Part shown: positions 28,266-42,910 of the stretch, one piece after another
Position numbering within the stretch: position 1 is the first letter of the stretch
Layout of the letters: every line of letters begins with the position of its first letter
NCBI GenBank assembly: GCA_026414225.1
Contig: JAOAJK010000003.1
Location: 1-64,000 of the forward strand
DNA length: 64,000 nt
Source of the DNA: Thermoplasmata archaeon
GTDB taxonomy: Archaea; Thermoplasmatota; Thermoplasmata; Lutacidiplasmatales; SKW197
Reading direction: 5' to 3'
Notes under the pieces: generated by a model
Seen by the model: the letters and a program-made list of their open reading frames with translations, nothing else
The model's database searches: none
What the model was told of the DNA's origin: nothing
Made by a program: the position numbers and the translations under genes

Positions 28266-31031
28266 ATGCTGCTCAGAAGTGTTATGATTGCGTGCATGCT
28301 TCTGGCGGTATTTCCAATGGGAATGTCCCACACGGGAGAAACACCCGAAAACGGTAATGCTAAGCCAGAAACTACCAATTCCAGCCCCTACCCCCAGCTA
28401 TCCTCCGCCTACACGGTTCTGGTGCATCTGGATTATTTTATTTGTGACCCTGACCTTGATCCATGGATAGCAGGGGACCCTGACCCCTACTTTGTGGTTC
28501 ATGTGGACGAGCAGTATGTGACAACCGCAGTGTATGATGGAACGGATGAGGTTTACCTGAATCTTAACCTGACATTTACTGTTTACCCGAAAAATCCAGT
28601 GGTGCTTATCCGCATTGATGCCTGGGATGACGATACTGGCTTAACCCTTGGAGATGATGAGATTGACATAGACCCGAACACGGGCACTGCCCTTGACCTC
28701 TGGTACAACCTGCTCACCAAGACCTGGTGCGGGGACACAAATACCACCCTTGCCACCGGAGATTCTGCAGATTACTGGGGAAAGCTTGCATTTTACATTG
28801 ACTCTGACATAGTCACACCTCTTGCACATGGAGAGGTGCGGTTATCCTATCTCAACACTGAAAATGTGTTCATTGATGGAATCTGGAAAAGCACCTTTAA
28901 AAATTTGGTAAAGGATTACCCGTTTTCTGTAACCAATGGCCAGATACTCACATTCAACTTCAGTACCTCTGCTGGACTTTCTGTGAATGCAACAATTTAT
29001 TCTGGCACCCAGACGATTGTGTCCAGCACCTTTACTGGATTCTGGCAAACCAGTTTTTATGCTACACCGGGCACCTATGGTGTGAGAATAACCTGCATCG
29101 GTGGCTCGGGAGTGATTGAGACGGGTTTTGATACCGGAGTTTACAGGGCAATACCTTCCAGCCAGATTACAGTGGTGGCTGCGGGGAATGTGGAGTTGAT
29201 GGCAAAGGGGAACAATTTTCTGATGCTCCGAATGTATGGATTTAATGGGAAGGTAACAATCACAAACACGGGCTCATCCTCTGGCATCGCATTTCTGGCC
29301 CTGCGAAACCTTGAACCAGACATGTTTGAGTTCAGCAATGCAACCATCGTTGCTGTCGGGAAAAACACAGTTCTGCTTTCAGCATCTCTCTCTGCTGGTC
29401 AAACCAGGGTCGTCGCTATCACCCCCTGGTACATGCCCGAGGATTACTGGTATGTGTTTATGAGCGACAGCCAGCCCCCTTTTGCTATTCCACCCGGGGG
29501 CCATGTGGAGCAATCCGCCCATTTTCTCAACATCATCAACCAGACCAATATTGTGAATCCACCCTTCATCCTCCATGCCGGGGATTTTGTGGACGGCCTG
29601 GGAACAATGGACGAGGACCACATGTATGGGACTGGCTATACTTCTCCAGTGAATGACTATGAGTACGGCGAACTTATGGAAGCTCTGGGGTACCTCCAGA
29701 ATTTTCTCGGGGCAGCGGTAGGAAACCATGATGTGTCAAGGGGACACATCCAGGGGCTGGGTGAAGCCCACTACAGGGAGTGGATCGGCCCGCTTTACTA
29801 CTCGTTCGACTATGGAAACCTGCATGCTATTCTTCTGGACACCTATGAAGACCAGGATGCATGGTGGTTTGTTGGAGACACGGGGATGTACGGGGGTTAC
29901 ATTTATGGTAACCAGAAGAACTGGCTCTACACAGATATTGCTTCAGCCGCAAAGCCAATCAAGGTCACGGTAATGCATCATTCTCTTGCATTGCCTCCAA
30001 ATCCAAATTCTGGCTGGTCAGTTAATGAAACCTTTTTGAACAGGAGCAACGCGCTAGAAGTTTTCCGCCTGTTTTCCGGCAACATTTCACAGGTCTACTG
30101 CGGGCATATCCATGACTATTGTGTGTATAACCTGACCGCTACCGCGAACGATGTGATTTCCACGGGTGCGCCTGGAGTTCCATGCATAATGGCAGGAAAT
30201 GCAGGTGGAGACCTGGACAACCAGTATTTTCCCTACTACGGGTTTGTGATGGTGCATGTAAATGCCACGCAGATTCTGGAACACAGATTTATCCGAGAAG
30301 ACCAGTTTGGACTCTCGGTCACCTACAATGTTTCGAATGATGGAAGTGCATCAGCAATCCGTGCAGACATCGTCAACACGGGGATTACGATTCCCTCCGT
30401 GCGGCTCAAATTTGTGGTTTCTGGCGGCTACGAACAATACATGGCATACTCACTTACAAGAAACACGCAGCTGCCTGTGTTTGCCCGCAACTACGGGAAC
30501 TACACGGTGGTGTATGTGAATGTGGAAAGCCAGGGAGGTACTACTGAGAGCATTGTTGTCTCTCCGCTGAAGGGCATAAATATAGACATGCCCAGAACTG
30601 TAGCGGTGCTCCCCAACTCAACCGTCTTAATTGCCCACAACCTCACAAATACCGGCTGCATCGGTGAAGATGTGAAACTTAATGTATCCGGGAATCTGAC
30701 AGCATGGAATGTGAGTACGGTTGACCAGTATGGAAACACCATCTCTGAAATTTACATTCCAGCCCAGGCAACCGTGATGGTCTATGTGAAAGTCGTTGTG
30801 CCAGGTAATGCATCTGAGGGCGAGGTATGCGGCATCATTCTCAACGCAAGCGTGAAGGATATGCCCTGGCTCTATTCAGTGGTCCGGGATGAAGCCCACT
30901 GCGTCCATGTGCTCGCAGAATTCCCGCCTTTCCTGCAGCCCCTTTTCGCAGCAGTTTCCCTCATCCTTGTCTTCCGAAAGTTCTATAGTGTAGGAAGATA
31001 TAGGCGAAACCATGGGCATAAAGAACTTTGA
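28266..31031 (+). CDS. Secreted metallophosphoesterase with C-terminal NEW3/CARDB-like domain and TM helix
   Basis: Signal-like N-term MLLRSVMIACMLLAVFPMG; ILHAGDFVDGLG, AVGNHDVSRGH, VTVMHHSLALPP, YCGHIHDYCVYN calcineurin-like motifs. Confidence 0.87.
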   Translation: MLLRSVMIACMLLAVFPMGMSHTGETPENGNAKPETTNSSPYPQLSSAYTVLVHLDYFICDPDLDPWIAGDPDPYFVVHVDEQYVTTAVYDGTDEVYLNLNLTFTVYPKNPVVLIRIDAWDDDTGLTLGDDEIDIDPNTGTALDLWYNLLTKTWCGDTNTTLATGDSADYWGKLAFYIDSDIVTPLAHGEVRLSYLNTENVFIDGIWKSTFKNLVKDYPFSVTNGQILTFNFSTSAGLSVNATIYSGTQTIVSSTFTGFWQTSFYATPGTYGVRITCIGGSGVIETGFDTGVYRAIPSSQITVVAAGNVELMAKGNNFLMLRMYGFNGKVTITNTGSSSGIAFLALRNLEPDMFEFSNATIVAVGKNTVLLSASLSAGQTRVVAITPWYMPEDYWYVFMSDSQPPFAIPPGGHVEQSAHFLNIINQTNIVNPPFILHAGDFVDGLGTMDEDHMYGTGYTSPVNDYEYGELMEALGYLQNFLGAAVGNHDVSRGHIQGLGEAHYREWIGPLYYSFDYGNLHAILLDTYEDQDAWWFVGDTGMYGGYIYGNQKNWLYTDIASAAKPIKVTVMHHSLALPPNPNSGWSVNETFLNRSNALEVFRLFSGNISQVYCGHIHDYCVYNLTATANDVISTGAPGVPCIMAGNAGGDLDNQYFPYYGFVMVHVNATQILEHRFIREDQFGLSVTYNVSNDGSASAIRADIVNTGITIPSVRLKFVVSGGYEQYMAYSLTRNTQLPVFARNYGNYTVVYVNVESQGGTTESIVVSPLKGINIDMPRTVAVLPNSTVLIAHNLTNTGCIGEDVKLNVSGNLTAWNVSTVDQYGNTISEIYIPAQATVMVYVKVVVPGNASEGEVCGIILNASVKDMPWLYSVVRDEAHCVHVLAEFPPFLQPLFAAVSLILVFRKFYSVGRYRRNHGHKEL

Positions 31032-31440
31032 GTTGATTTCCATAGAGGCGAAGAGGTTCGCAAATCTGGGCGAGAAATTTTCCAACATCAGGGTTGACCA
31101 TAACAGCACTGTAACCATGGTAGCTCCTGTTTCTGAGAGAGAGGCAAATTTCGATTTCAGATTCACTGCAAACTTTGTGGGGATTGGCGTCATAAAAATT
31201 GAGGGAAAGATACTGTATGAATGCAATTCAAGGGAAATCACAGAAATGTGGTCTAAAACAGGAAACCTTCCAAATGAAATGGCATCTGAAATTCACACGG
31301 TTGTGATGATGAACTGCATCCCGGAGGCAGTACTCCTTGCAAGAGACCTGAAGCTTCCCTCTCCCATTCCGCTTCCCACCGTGCAGTTCGGCAAAAAACT
31401 GCCACAGGCAAAACCTGGCTCAGGCATAGAAGTGGCATGA
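31012..31440 (+). CDS. Uncharacterised archaeal protein (142 aa)
   Basis: ATG 31012 overlapping the preceding gene; coding-like composition; followed by overlapping next gene. Confidence 0.6.
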   Translation: MGIKNFELISIEAKRFANLGEKFSNIRVDHNSTVTMVAPVSEREANFDFRFTANFVGIGVIKIEGKILYECNSREITEMWSKTGNLPNEMASEIHTVVMMNCIPEAVLLARDLKLPSPIPLPTVQFGKKLPQAKPGSGIEVA

Positions 31441-32318
31441 AACAGCAAATCCTTAAAAAGCTCGAACTGGCTACAACCAAAGCCCTCGTTATGGAATGTA
31501 CGGTGCCGAAACCAGGGAATGTATCACGCTACCATGACTTTCCATCGCAAAAATTTGAGCATTTTCTGGTTTCCGGTATAGAACTCGGTGCAAACCTTCC
31601 ACATCTGGCATCAAAACATGGCCTTGGAACCGCGGTGCTGAAGGCAACTGAAATTATGCTTTCGGTTCAATCGGGTGGGAACACACACCTTGGTTCCATC
31701 TTCCTGCTCACACCTCTCCTTGCGTCTGCCTCGGCAAACAGGGGAATTGTGGATTTCGCAGATGTGCAAGATAGAATAAAAAGAGCTGACTGGAGGGACA
31801 CCTTGAGGTATGTGCAGGCAATAAGGATGACGGATTTTGAGAAACTTCCAGATATAGAAGGATGCCTGAATGTAAAGTCCGAGGGGACACTGAACTTTGT
31901 GAAGAAAAACAGAACATCGCTTCATAACTGGATGCTTGCAGGGGTTGCCGTCAACGGTATCTGCTACGAATACACCCATGGCTACAAACTCACCCGGAAC
32001 ACCGCAAAGGAGATTATGGAAAACTGGGATGCAGGAATAGAGAGGGCCGTGCAGCACGGGTTCCTGTTTGCACTTGGAAGCTATGTGGATAACCTTGTGG
32101 TTGGAAAAAAAGGACTGGGGTATGCCAGGCGATTGCAGAATCTTGCCGCAGAACTCCACGCGGAACGCACCGTTTTTGCTGCGGAGGGAAGCGATGGATG
32201 GAAAAGGTTCCGGCAACTTTTCACAAAGCTCGAGAAGGACCGGGTGAATCCTGGCACCACCGCGGATATAATTGTGGGGGCCATGTTTCTGATTTTCCTT
32301 GAAGGGTTCAGGGTCTAA
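31437..32318 (+). CDS. CitG-type triphosphoribosyl-dephospho-CoA synthase family protein
   Basis: ALVMECTVPKPGNVSRYHDF, QSGGNTHLGSIFLLTPL, VNPGTTADIIVGAMFL. Confidence 0.86.
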   Translation: MKQQILKKLELATTKALVMECTVPKPGNVSRYHDFPSQKFEHFLVSGIELGANLPHLASKHGLGTAVLKATEIMLSVQSGGNTHLGSIFLLTPLLASASANRGIVDFADVQDRIKRADWRDTLRYVQAIRMTDFEKLPDIEGCLNVKSEGTLNFVKKNRTSLHNWMLAGVAVNGICYEYTHGYKLTRNTAKEIMENWDAGIERAVQHGFLFALGSYVDNLVVGKKGLGYARRLQNLAAELHAERTVFAAEGSDGWKRFRQLFTKLEKDRVNPGTTADIIVGAMFLIFLEGFRV

Positions 32319-32893
32319 AGATATGACCAGCTTATTTCAAACTCGCAAAACTCTGCCCCATCGTGGACACACCGTGTCTCGGTGCAGACGACAGACTTTA
32401 GCCTGCAGAGATATCCGATACCCTGTGTATATCCTATCATGTAGCTGCAGAAGATCTTGCTCAGAGGAAAATCTTTTATCGCAAATCTAGCATGATTCTT
32501 CTCTGCCTCTAAAATCACGAACTCTCCTTCCGTGTAGATATCTCGCCAGAAGGTTGGTGCATATTTTAGTGCCTTCTCAGGGCTCAAGAAATAACCCATT
32601 ACGAGTTTCTGTATAGGTGAGAGGGTCGGTGCATTTCTCCCCATCTCCTTTATTTTCTCAGGGTCATTATCAAGCACCTGGAAGCAAGCATCAAGGAACA
32701 TTCTGCGAAACCCTACAGGAAGAAGCTCTCCAGGCTTCATTTTTATAATCTGGCTTATGCTTACCCTTGCTCCTCCTGACTTCAATATTCTATCCAGCGT
32801 TTCTATGCCATCGGCACCTTTTTTCCTTTTCACAAACTCAATATCCGGATGAAATATTCCTGCTTTGCAGGAGCCAAGTTCCATGAAATCCAC
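32315..32893 (-). CDS. V4R (4-vinyl reductase/hydrocarbon-binding) domain protein
   Basis: C-terminal CVHDGAEFCEFEISW and YTQGIGYLCRLKSVVCTETRC pattern; paralogous to 33030-33620. Confidence 0.75.
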   Translation of the reverse strand: MDFMELGSCKAGIFHPDIEFVKRKKGADGIETLDRILKSGGARVSISQIIKMKPGELLPVGFRRMFLDACFQVLDNDPEKIKEMGRNAPTLSPIQKLVMGYFLSPEKALKYAPTFWRDIYTEGEFVILEAEKNHARFAIKDFPLSKIFCSYMIGYTQGIGYLCRLKSVVCTETRCVHDGAEFCEFEISWSYL

Positions 32894-33029
32894 CTTCTTG
32901 ACTTCCGCCTTCCTCTTTAAAATTTACTGATATATAACCATTTATTTAGTGGCATTTCTACTTTCTGTCAAGATTAGAGGGGAATTCTAACTGATTATCT
33001 CCATTCTTTCTGAGAACACGAAATCTGGT

Positions 33030-33620
33030 TTACCCTGACCTTATTTCAAACTCGCAAAACTCTGCCCCATCGTGCACGCACTTCATCTCCTTGCATGTGA
33101 CCGAGATTACCTTGGTAAGTTTTCCGACACCCTCGAAATATCCTGCCAGATGAATGCAGAAAACCTTGCTAACCGGGAAATTCTTTATAGCCAGACGGAC
33201 ATAATTTTTCTCTCTATTTATTTCTAAGACCACAAGCTCCCCGGCAGTATAGTTCTCCCGCCAGAATTTTGGGGCATACCCTATTGCTTTCTCAGGGGTC
33301 ATGAAGTGTCCCAGCACAAGTTTCTGGAGTGGTGAAATAGAAGGGGAGTTTCTTCCCATTTCCTTTATTTTCTCAGGGTCTTTATCAAACACCTGGAAGC
33401 AGGCATCCAGGAACATTTTCCGGAATTCGACGGAAACATTTTCTGCAGGTTTCATCTTCATAACCTGATTTATGCTCGCCTTCGCCCCCATTGATTTTAA
33501 TATTTTTTCCAGTGTCTCAATTCCATCAATCCCTTTTTTCTTTTTCACAAACTCAATATCCGCATGTAAGATACCTGCTTTGCAATAACCCAGTTCCATG
33601 GACACCACCATTTCGGGCAT
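33030..33620 (-). CDS. V4R domain protein, paralogue of the neighbouring gene
   Basis: MELGYCKAGILHADIEFVKKKKGIDGIETLEKILKS and CVHDGAEFCEFEI shared with 32315-32893. Confidence 0.75.
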   Translation of the reverse strand: MPEMVVSMELGYCKAGILHADIEFVKKKKGIDGIETLEKILKSMGAKASINQVMKMKPAENVSVEFRKMFLDACFQVFDKDPEKIKEMGRNSPSISPLQKLVLGHFMTPEKAIGYAPKFWRENYTAGELVVLEINREKNYVRLAIKNFPVSKVFCIHLAGYFEGVGKLTKVISVTCKEMKCVHDGAEFCEFEIRSG

Positions 33621-33907
33621 TATTTTCCAGAAGAATTATATTTTTCCATGTATATAACAATATCCATAATGGCATTTTTTTCAGACAGGAGCACCAGCAT
33701 CAAAAAATTCGAAAGCCAGGAGGCGATCTATTTGCCCACCGTAATCTTTATCTACTTCCTCTATTGTGGTAAGGGCAATGCGAAATTTTATTTTGGAAGG
33801 TGGCAGGGCAAACTCTATGCACCCCGTCGCAACAAATAAATATGGCCTGAATATATGCCCACAAACCTCCATAATCTTTCCCCTATGGGCCTGTAGCTCA
33901 GCTAGGT

Positions 33908-33943
33908 TGAATCCCGGTGGAACTCCATCAAGGATTCCTAGAA
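33908..33943 (+). other. Predicted tRNA intron 1 (36 nt) in D-loop, between nt 20 and 21
   Basis: CTAG-GTT-GAATCC...GGATTC-CTAG-AAA: 4-bp helix (CTAG/CTAG) between GTT and AAA; 6-bp intron stem; cutting after nt 2 of each unpaired triplet gives canonical D-loop AGCTAGGTA. Confidence 0.8.
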
Positions 33944-33982
33944 AGAGCATCTGGCTTTTAACCAGGTGGTCTGGGGTTCGAA

Positions 33983-34019
33983 ACTCCATCCTCTCGGCTT
34001 GGCATAGATGGAGCGAAAG
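33983..34019 (+). other. Predicted tRNA intron 2 (37 nt) in T-loop, between nt 59 and 60
   Basis: Strict BHB: TGGGG/CCCCA helix, AGT bulge, TTCG/CGAA 4-bp helix, AAA bulge, CTCCATC/GATGGAG stem; cleavage yields canonical T-loop TTCGAAT. Confidence 0.88.
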
Positions 34020-34078
34020 TCCCCACAGGCCCGCTCCATCTCCCACAGTCATTTCCATTGCTGAAAAAAGGTGGTAAT

Positions 34079-34330
34079 ATGGCAGAATTCAATATATTTG
34101 AGCACGAGTATGTCCCCGAGCACTATCTCGTTGACCGGGAAGAGGAAAAGGCAATTCTCAAACAACTTAATCTTACGAAGGACCAACTCCCGAGAATAAA
34201 AAAGACAGACGCTGCAATTGTTGCACTGGAAACCATTACCGGTGAGATTGAGCCTGGAAGAATCATAAAGATTGTGAGGCGGAGCAGAACAGCAGGAGTA
34301 TTTGTCGCTTACAGGGTAGTTGTGGTGTGA
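34079..34330 (+). CDS. rpoH: DNA-directed RNA polymerase subunit H
   Basis: [50 protein letters not shown]...[14 protein letters not shown]; upstream of rpoB. Confidence 0.95.
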   Translation: MAEFNIFEHEYVPEHYLVDREEEKAILKQLNLTKDQLPRIKKTDAAIVALETITGEIEPGRIIKIVRRSRTAGVFVAYRVVVV

Positions 34331-34340
34331 GGTGGCGGCG

Positions 34341-37300
34341 ATGCGTGAGTTTATCAGGGCATATATAAAAGAACGGGGGCTTGTGAACCATCATCTATCG
34401 TCCTTCAACGAATTTCTGCCAACGGCAGACAATCCCAGGAGCAGGATGCAGAAGATCGTTGACGAGCTCAGATTGTCCGATGACCCGAATGAGAGAGGGA
34501 TTATTCGTCTGGAAGGTGCGGAAGACATCTTTATCCGTGTGGGGAGAAAGACCAACCCGGATGGCACCCCGGGGCGTAACACAATTCATGTATCACTACC
34601 CGAGGTAAAGGAAGCGGATGGCTCAAAACACATTATAACCCCTATGGAGGCACGGCTCAGAGGGCTTTCGTACATGGCGGATGTTGAACTTGAATTTACC
34701 GTAGTTGAAGGCGGGGTGGAACATGCAACGGAAAAGATTGTAATCGGGCAGATACCAATTATGGTACGTTCCAAGCTCTGCAGCATCCACAGAGATAACA
34801 TTCTCCGGACCCACGAAGAATTATTCAAGCATGAAATCGACGAGAAGAAGGAGAATTTTGGAGAACTGAAAGACGAAGAATACATCCATCTCATAGAGAA
34901 GCTTGGAGAAGATCCTTACGACCAGGGTGGCTATTTTATAATTGGTGGGAACGAGAGGGTGCTGATATCGATGGAAGACCTTGCTCCGAATAAGGTACTG
35001 GTGGAATATAACGAGAGGTACGGTGCAAAAACAGAAACTGCCAAGGTATTTTCCCAGCGAGAGGGTTTCAGGGCGCTGACGGTAGTAGAAAAAAGAAAGG
35101 ACGGAATCCTGAATGTAACGGTACCTTCCGCTCCAGGTCCGATTCCGATTGCAATTCTGATGAAGGCCCTCGGAATAGACAATGATAATGAAATTGCAAA
35201 CGCGATCCTCTCGGAGCTTGCCTACTCCGATGACCCTGAGGTGAACAAATTAAAGCACATGATTTATGTGAACATCGAGGAATGCTATGATGTGGAAAAA
35301 TATCCTCCGAATGGTATTGCCACAACCGAGGATGCAATCCTATACTTCGAACGCAAGTTCGCTACGGGCCAGGCAAAAGAATACAGGGAGAAGAAGGTGG
35401 AAGCAATTCTTGACCATTCGTTGCTGCCGCACCTGGGGACCACGAAGATGGACAGAATCAAGAAAGCCCTTTACCTCGGAAGAATGGCAAGGGAGGTCAT
35501 TGAGCTTGCGCTCAACCGCAGGAAAGAGGATGATAAGGACCACTACGGAAATAAGAGAATCAAGCTCTCAGGCGACCTCATGGAGGACCTGTTCCGCACT
35601 GCATTCAATCAGCTGATGAAGGACCTGAAATACCAGCTTGAAAAAAGTTACAGCAGGAAGAAAGACCTCAGAATTGGGTCCTCAATCCGTTCGGACCTGC
35701 TTACCCAGAGAATCATCCATGCACTGGCCACAGGGAACTGGGTTGGAGGAAGGTCCGGGGTCTCTCAGCTCCTCGACAGAACCTCCTACATAAGCAGCGT
35801 GAGCCACATGCGAAGGGTGGTCTCGCCACTTACGAGAAGCCAGCCACACTTTGAGGCGCGAGATTTGCATGCTACACAATGGGGACGGCTGTGCCCCAAC
35901 GAAACCCCTGAAGGGCAGAACTGTGGGCTGGTGAAGAACTATGCCCTCACGGTGGACATCTCAGAAGGCGTGGACGAACACGAGGTTATTGCTACACTGG
36001 AGCAGTACGGCTTAATCCCCTTCAACCAGATGGCAGAGCGGCTTGCCCATATGGACAAAAAGGACATAAACAGGCTTACAAGGGTGTATGTCAACGGGAA
36101 TTTCGTCGGAGTGCATTCTAACCCGCAAGAACTCGTGAAAGAGGTGCGAACCCGCAGGAGAAGCCAGCGACTGTCCTACAAGCTTGGTGATCGCTCCCAT
36201 GAAGTCAACATTTACTTTGATGTTGAGATGAACGAGATATTTGTGAACTGCGATGAAGGCCGGCTCCGCCGTCCACTGATCGTTGTCGAGGATGGAAAGC
36301 CAGTTATAACAAACAGAGAGCTGGAAGAACTGGAAACAGGTAAGAGGGACTTCTCCTCCCTGATAAGGGATGGATTTGTTGAGTGGCTCGATGCAGATGA
36401 AGAAGAGAACGCTTACATCGCAGTTTACGCCTACGATGTCCCGAGGGAGTGCCCCAAGTGTGCCAGATATCTTTCCAGAAATGATGTTGAGTGGATCAAC
36501 ATGGGGCTGGACGACAAGCAGGTAAAATTGAGATGCCTCCACTGCGATGCCACCTTCACCGTGCCCTCGCTTCTTACTAATGAGCATACACATCTTGAAA
36601 TAGACCCTCTATGCATCCTTGGTATCTGTACGGGATTAATTCCATATCCAGAACATAACTCGACGCCCAGAAACACGATGGGCTCTGCAATGGCAAAACA
36701 GAGCCTGGGACTGAATGCCGCCAATTATAGAGGAAGACCAGATACGCGTGGCCACATCCTTCATTACCCGCAGATTCCACTTGTCCAGACAGAAGTGCTG
36801 AAATATGTGAACTTTGACAAGAGACCAGCAGGACAGAATTTTGTAGTCGCAGTGCTAAGCAGGGAAGGTTACAACATTGAAGATGCTGTGATACTCAACA
36901 AGGCAGCGGTGGAGAGAGGCCTCGGAAGAAGCACATTCTTCCGCACCTACAGGACCGAGGAACGGAAGTATCCAGGAGGGCAGGAGGATAAATTTGAATG
37001 TCCGAGTTCAGAGGTTGTAGGGGCCCGCCCTGATGAGGCGTATGCAAATCTGAGCGAGGATGGTTTGATTTTCCCAGAATGTGCCGTAAAAGAGGGTGAC
37101 ATCCTGGTGGGCAAAACATCCCCTCCACGGTTCCTCGAGGAAGACGCAGAGCTTTTAACTCCCCAGAAACGGAGGGAAACCTCGATCACAGTGAGAGCAG
37201 GTGAACACGGCTGGGTGGACACGGTGTTCCTCACACTCTCGGAGAATGCAACCAAACTTGTGAAAGTTAAGGTGAGGGATGAGAGAATTCCGGAACTGGG

Positions 37301-38042
37301 TGACAAGTTTGCTTCCAGGCATGGACAGAAGGGAGTTGTCGGGCTCATCTATCCGCAGGAAAACATGCCATTCACGCCAGACGGAATCACACCTGACCTG
37401 ATTATCAACCCGCATGCGATTCCTTCACGGATGACCGTAGCTCATGTGCTCGAGATGATTGGTGGCAAGGTGGGAAGCATGGAGGGCAGATTCATCGATG
37501 GCACTGCTTTCAGCGGTGAGAAGGAGGAGGCGCTGAGACGGGAATTGATCGCGATGGGGTTCAAGCACACTGGCAGGGAGGTAATGTACGATGGTCTCAC
37601 CGGTAAGAAAATAGAGGCGGATATTTTTATAGGTGTGATTTACTACCAGAAACTCCACCACATGGTTGCGGGCAAGCTTCACATGCGTTCCAGGGGTCCG
37701 GTGCAGATTCTCACAAGGCAACCCACCGAAGGAAGGAGCCGCCAGGGTGGTCTGAGGTTTGGAGAGATGGAGAGGGACACACTGATAGGGCATGGCACGG
37801 CAATGGTGATAAAGGATAGATTACTGGATGAATCGGATGGCACAGTCCAGTATGTCTGCGGGAATCCCAGATGCGGGCACATTGCACTGAAGGACATGAA
37901 AACAAACATTCTCAAATGCCCTGTTTGCGGAAACACAACGACTATCTATCCGGTCCAGATGAGCTATTCCTTCAAGCTCATGGCAGATGAACTTCTCTCG
38001 CTGGGTGTGGTTATGCGGCTGCAGCTGGAGGATATGAGGTGA
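34341..38042 (+). CDS. rpoB: DNA-directed RNA polymerase subunit B (unsplit)
   Basis: About 1230 aa single [67 protein letters not shown]. Confidence 0.97.
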   Translation: MREFIRAYIKERGLVNHHLSSFNEFLPTADNPRSRMQKIVDELRLSDDPNERGIIRLEGAEDIFIRVGRKTNPDGTPGRNTIHVSLPEVKEADGSKHIITPMEARLRGLSYMADVELEFTVVEGGVEHATEKIVIGQIPIMVRSKLCSIHRDNILRTHEELFKHEIDEKKENFGELKDEEYIHLIEKLGEDPYDQGGYFIIGGNERVLISMEDLAPNKVLVEYNERYGAKTETAKVFSQREGFRALTVVEKRKDGILNVTVPSAPGPIPIAILMKALGIDNDNEIANAILSELAYSDDPEVNKLKHMIYVNIEECYDVEKYPPNGIATTEDAILYFERKFATGQAKEYREKKVEAILDHSLLPHLGTTKMDRIKKALYLGRMAREVIELALNRRKEDDKDHYGNKRIKLSGDLMEDLFRTAFNQLMKDLKYQLEKSYSRKKDLRIGSSIRSDLLTQRIIHALATGNWVGGRSGVSQLLDRTSYISSVSHMRRVVSPLTRSQPHFEARDLHATQWGRLCPNETPEGQNCGLVKNYALTVDISEGVDEHEVIATLEQYGLIPFNQMAERLAHMDKKDINRLTRVYVNGNFVGVHSNPQELVKEVRTRRRSQRLSYKLGDRSHEVNIYFDVEMNEIFVNCDEGRLRRPLIVVEDGKPVITNRELEELETGKRDFSSLIRDGFVEWLDADEEENAYIAVYAYDVPRECPKCARYLSRNDVEWINMGLDDKQVKLRCLHCDATFTVPSLLTNEHTHLEIDPLCILGICTGLIPYPEHNSTPRNTMGSAMAKQSLGLNAANYRGRPDTRGHILHYPQIPLVQTEVLKYVNFDKRPAGQNFVVAVLSREGYNIEDAVILNKAAVERGLGRSTFFRTYRTEERKYPGGQEDKFECPSSEVVGARPDEAYANLSEDGLIFPECAVKEGDILVGKTSPPRFLEEDAELLTPQKRRETSITVRAGEHGWVDTVFLTLSENATKLVKVKVRDERIPELGDKFASRHGQKGVVGLIYPQENMPFTPDGITPDLIINPHAIPSRMTVAHVLEMIGGKVGSMEGRFIDGTAFSGEKEEALRRELIAMGFKHTGREVMYDGLTGKKIEADIFIGVIYYQKLHHMVAGKLHMRSRGPVQILTRQPTEGRSRQGGLRFGEMERDTLIGHGTAMVIKDRLLDESDGTVQYVCGNPRCGHIALKDMKTNILKCPVCGNTTTIYPVQMSYSFKLMADELLSLGVVMRLQLEDMR

Positions 38043-38047
38043 ATACC

Positions 38048-42189
<4,142 letters not shown>

Positions 42190-42191
42190 AC

Positions 42192-42479
42192 ATGCTGGAA
42201 AACTCTTTGAGATTGGCGGTGCAGACAGGGAAGGTAGTCTACGGACATGACAAAACCGTGAAAATGGCGAAGGAGAAAAAGGCAAAGCTGATTGTGGTTG
42301 CAAGTAACTACAGGAAGGATAGAGAACTGGTTGAGAAGAACAGTTACAACGGTATCCCTGTTCTTCGATTCAACGGCACAAATGTGGAACTCGGGAGAAT
42401 CTGTGGAAAAAAATTTGCTGTGAGTGTGCTCGGAATAATTGACCCAGGGAATTCGAACATCCTCAACGAGAAGGCGTGA
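42192..42479 (+). CDS. rpl30e: Ribosomal protein L30e (eL30)
   Basis: LRLAVQTGKVVYGHDKTVKMAKEKKAKLIVVASN...; position after rpoA2. Confidence 0.94.
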   Translation: MLENSLRLAVQTGKVVYGHDKTVKMAKEKKAKLIVVASNYRKDRELVEKNSYNGIPVLRFNGTNVELGRICGKKFAVSVLGIIDPGNSNILNEKA

Positions 42480-42481
42480 GC

Positions 42482-42907
42482 ATGGGTGAAATCTCTTTCG
42501 ACTCAGACACCCTCAGGTATATCTCGTTATTTGAGAATCTGACGCACGCGAGGGTCAAGGACTGCATTGCCCTTGAGGACAGGGTGATTTTCATCATAGA
42601 GCCGGGCGATGTGCTCAAGGCAATCGGGAAGAAGGGGGAGCATGTGCTCCGTCTCAAGGAAATAATCAAGAAAAACATCCAGGTGATTGAATTCAATTCG
42701 GACCCGCTCGCATTTGTAAAAAATGTGTTCTACCATTACGGTGTCGAGAGTGTTGAGATTGAGATGCGGGGCAACATAAAGCATGCTTCTGTTAAGGTAA
42801 AGCCAGAGATGAAGGGTAAGGCAATAGGGAAGGAGGGGAGAAACCTCAAGGTTTTCAGGGACATAATCAACCGCTACTTTGACATCCAGAGCGTGAGCGT
42901 GGTATAG
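42482..42907 (+). CDS. nusA: NusA-like transcription termination/elongation factor
   Basis: Two KH-like modules (VLKAIGKKGEHVLRLKEII; KGKAIGKEGRNLKVFRDII); after rpl30e. Confidence 0.94.
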   Translation: MGEISFDSDTLRYISLFENLTHARVKDCIALEDRVIFIIEPGDVLKAIGKKGEHVLRLKEIIKKNIQVIEFNSDPLAFVKNVFYHYGVESVEIEMRGNIKHASVKVKPEMKGKAIGKEGRNLKVFRDIINRYFDIQSVSVV

Positions 42908-42910
42908 CCG

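Larger units (their letters stand above)
33887..34033 (+). tRNA. tRNA-Lys(UUU) with two introns (33908-33943 and 33983-34019)
   Basis: Removing both introns gives GGGCCTGTAGCTCAGCTAGGTAGAGCATCTGGCTTTTAACCAGGTGGTCTGGGGTTCGAATCCCCACAGGCCCG (74 nt): 7-bp acceptor stem, D-stem GCTC/GAGC with GG, anticodon loop CTTTTAA, T-loop TTCGAAT. CCA is not encoded. Confidence 0.9.

Noticed and set aside
33887-34033. tRNA-Lys as a pseudogene or chance similarity
   Set aside because: All stems pair perfectly or with one G-U, and both insertions excise at BHB-consistent positions to yield canonical loops; chance is unlikely.
33681-34058. 125-aa minus-strand ORF crossing the tRNA-Lys locus
   Set aside because: It reads through the complement of the tRNA gene; no recognisable domain, so treated as spurious.
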